Shown here: in pieces, positions 62,201 through 64,000 of the stretch
Position numbering within the stretch: the stretch's first letter is position 1
Layout of the letters: each line of letters begins with the position of its first letter
From: Odontesthes bonariensis
Taxonomy: Eukaryota > Chordata > Actinopteri > Atheriniformes > Atherinopsidae
Direction of reading: 5' to 3'
DNA: 64,000 bases
Assembly: GCF_027942865.1 (NCBI RefSeq)
Contig: NC_134528.1
Span: 7,807,586 to 7,871,585, forward strand
The notes under the pieces: model-generated
The model's input: the letters and a program-made list of their open reading frames with translations, nothing else
Told to the model about the DNA's origin: nothing
Database searches by the model: none
Translations under genes and position numbers: made by a program

Positions 62201-64000
62201 TTTATCATTCTGAGCATTCTGATTTCTCCTTTTTACCACCAGTTGTAAGCATCAAGCTAAGAGTGACTAAGAGCCATGATCTTCGGTTAAATTAAAATCA
62301 GCCTCTGTCATAAAGCAGAGTTTGCGGCAATCAGGGGGCAGTGGGGAAAAATGAGCTCAGAGATCCCGTCTGGAATTGTCGTTACTCCAAGCGCCTTCCA
62401 CCCCTCTGCAAGCACTCATAAATACTGCAGCCTACAGAGATGTTCACATGTGAGAAAAATGAGGGGAGAGCAGGCAGTACAGCTGAGTATTGGAGAGGGA
62501 AAAGGGAAAGACTAGGTAAGAAAGAAAAACACAGAGAAGCAAGTAGGGAAAGAATTAAGCAGGACGAGACATAAGGGTTGCATTACATTGAAACTTCAGT
62601 ATCTCCAGAGTACCAGCAGACACATGAATATAGAGTAGAATTGATACACAGCAGGTAACCTCAAACTAAAAGGCACTGCAAATGGAAATAGGGAAGGCTG
62701 TAACTATGTGAGGAAAAAAATTCCCATCTGTCGGGTGACTCATACTCTCCCCTCACCGACAGAAACAAAATTGCAGTTCCCACTCAAATTTTGACTCTGC
62801 AAAGACAATGATATTCCTAAAATATTTTCTAACAAATCAGATCGTTCTTTTAACCCAAACATGTTAAAATGTTTTCTTAATGGTATTTCTATACCCTAAA
62901 GGCTATAAGCTGGTATAAGGAGCAGGCTTTCCTATCTGTTTTTTTGTCCCAAAGAAGGATAGGACTTGTAGGATACCAGTAGCCTTAATAGGATGGACTG
63001 GTTAGGTTTAGATAATTACTTCTTTTCTGATGCTAACTCCCTGATGACAAGTAGCAAAAGTTTTAGTCAAGTACTGGCCCATTTTAGGATCAACTGAATA
63101 TGGTTTGTGACTCACACAAAGCATTAACCATTTGCTGGCAAGAGTCATTAGATAAAAACTAATAAATAAATCAAGGTTGAACTTAATAGTATACCAACTT
63201 CTCCAGACCAGACACCACTGCTGCTACTTGTTTAGTTTGTCACGTTTCGTCTTCCTTTTTCCTCCAGTGAGGCAGTGAAATACAAGGTATTGTGTTATCA
63301 CAGCTTTGGAATTCTTGTAGAATTTTCCAAGATACAGATGAGCAGAAGGCATCAGAGTTTTCTGGATATTTATTCTACTACTTTATGTTAATGCAGAAAC
63401 TGAAAAAGAACACCACCATTTACCAGTTTAGCTTTGTTACGGGTGGGACTCATCTCCTGAATATAAATCAAGCATCACAACACGCTCTAATCAGACATAT
63501 GATCATTTCTAATATTTGTATTATCTACAATGCCCAAGGTTTCAACACAAACTGAAAAGTATGATGCTGAATTTCATAATGTCTTTTGTCAGAGGTAATT
63601 AATGACTGAATATAACCATTTAAGCTCTTTTCTTTTTTTTACACACTACTTTCCATTGTGATTTTATGTGGCCATCAATAAACATGTGGTGACTAAGCCA
63701 GCAATATGACCCGTGTAGCCAATAATAATTTGATTCTTACCAGGAGTGTGTTGAGAAATATGATGTAAAGTAAAGCCGTTTCGACTTTGCACCTCAAAGC
63801 TTTTTGCGTTATGTAGAAATGCTAAAAAGAATAATTTTGAAACCATGACGAGGGGATTTCAAAAGAGGCAACTTGCAAACTTTATCATCCTGATTTACGG
63901 TTTACTTACAGAGTCACCCTTTTATTGTTCGACAGATTCTTCGCTATTAGATGACAAGATAGCCGGCCTAACTGCAAATGCACATACTTGGTCTTATGGC
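53271..64000. other. col1a1 upstream region with no recognised gene
   Basis: About 10.7 kb with no exon I can recognise on either strand; the longest ORFs are near 110 codons and show no domain or splice context. Contents noted are a (TA)n tract at about 56267-56284, a perfect 20-bp-arm hairpin at 60723-60766 and A/T-rich stretches. It may contain distal regulatory elements of col1a1. Confidence 0.5.
60723..60766. repeat. perfect 20-bp inverted repeat with AAAA loop
   Basis: TGTGTTTGACCCAGC... at 60723-60742 is exactly complementary to 60747-60766, separated by AAAA. No flanking element or gene explains it. Confidence 0.85.

Overview
The window is vertebrate nuclear DNA, most likely from a percomorph-type teleost. 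The genes have many small exons with GT-AG introns and short intergenic gaps. The intronic repeats include a tRNA-derived SINE of the kind common in fish. The fibrillar collagen encoded here has a fish-like leader and N-propeptide. No prokaryotic, plasmid or phage features were seen.

Layout: (1) 618-5489, + strand: a PRDM9-type gene with a zinc knuckle, a PR/SET domain and about 16 C2H2 fingers. It lacks KRAB and SSXRD domains and two of the three catalytic tyrosines are replaced, so it looks like the teleost PRDM9-beta class. (2) 24700-7162, - strand: ppp1r9b (spinophilin), ten coding exons giving 819 aa, with a 10.1 kb first intron that holds a SINE and a striking 69-bp-arm palindrome. (3) 27586-32456, + strand: sgca (alpha-sarcoglycan), eleven coding exons giving 396 aa, with a GC-AG first intron and a short C-terminal extension. 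(4) 53107-35072, - strand: a type I collagen alpha-1 chain gene, 51 exons giving 1448 aa. Its triple helix sums to exactly 1014 residues, and the conserved collagen 5' stem-loop lies over the start codon. (5) 53271-64000: over 10 kb upstream of the collagen gene in which I recognise no gene.

The order and strands ppp1r9b(-) / sgca(+) / col1a1(-) match the human 17q21.33 block PPP1R9B / SGCA / COL1A1 from general knowledge, so this is an ancient microsynteny block. The PRDM9-type gene flanking it is not next to these genes in human. The four genes are not an operon and do unrelated jobs: chromatin or DNA binding, PP1 targeting at actin-rich synaptic sites, dystrophin-glycoprotein complex at the sarcolemma, and extracellular matrix. 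The prdm9/ppp1r9b pair and the sgca/col1a1 pair are convergent; ppp1r9b and sgca are divergent.

All exon models were built by hand from reading frame, splice consensus and remembered family sequences. Their internal check is that every gene model sums to a whole number of codons with compatible intron phases. No RNA or database evidence was available.
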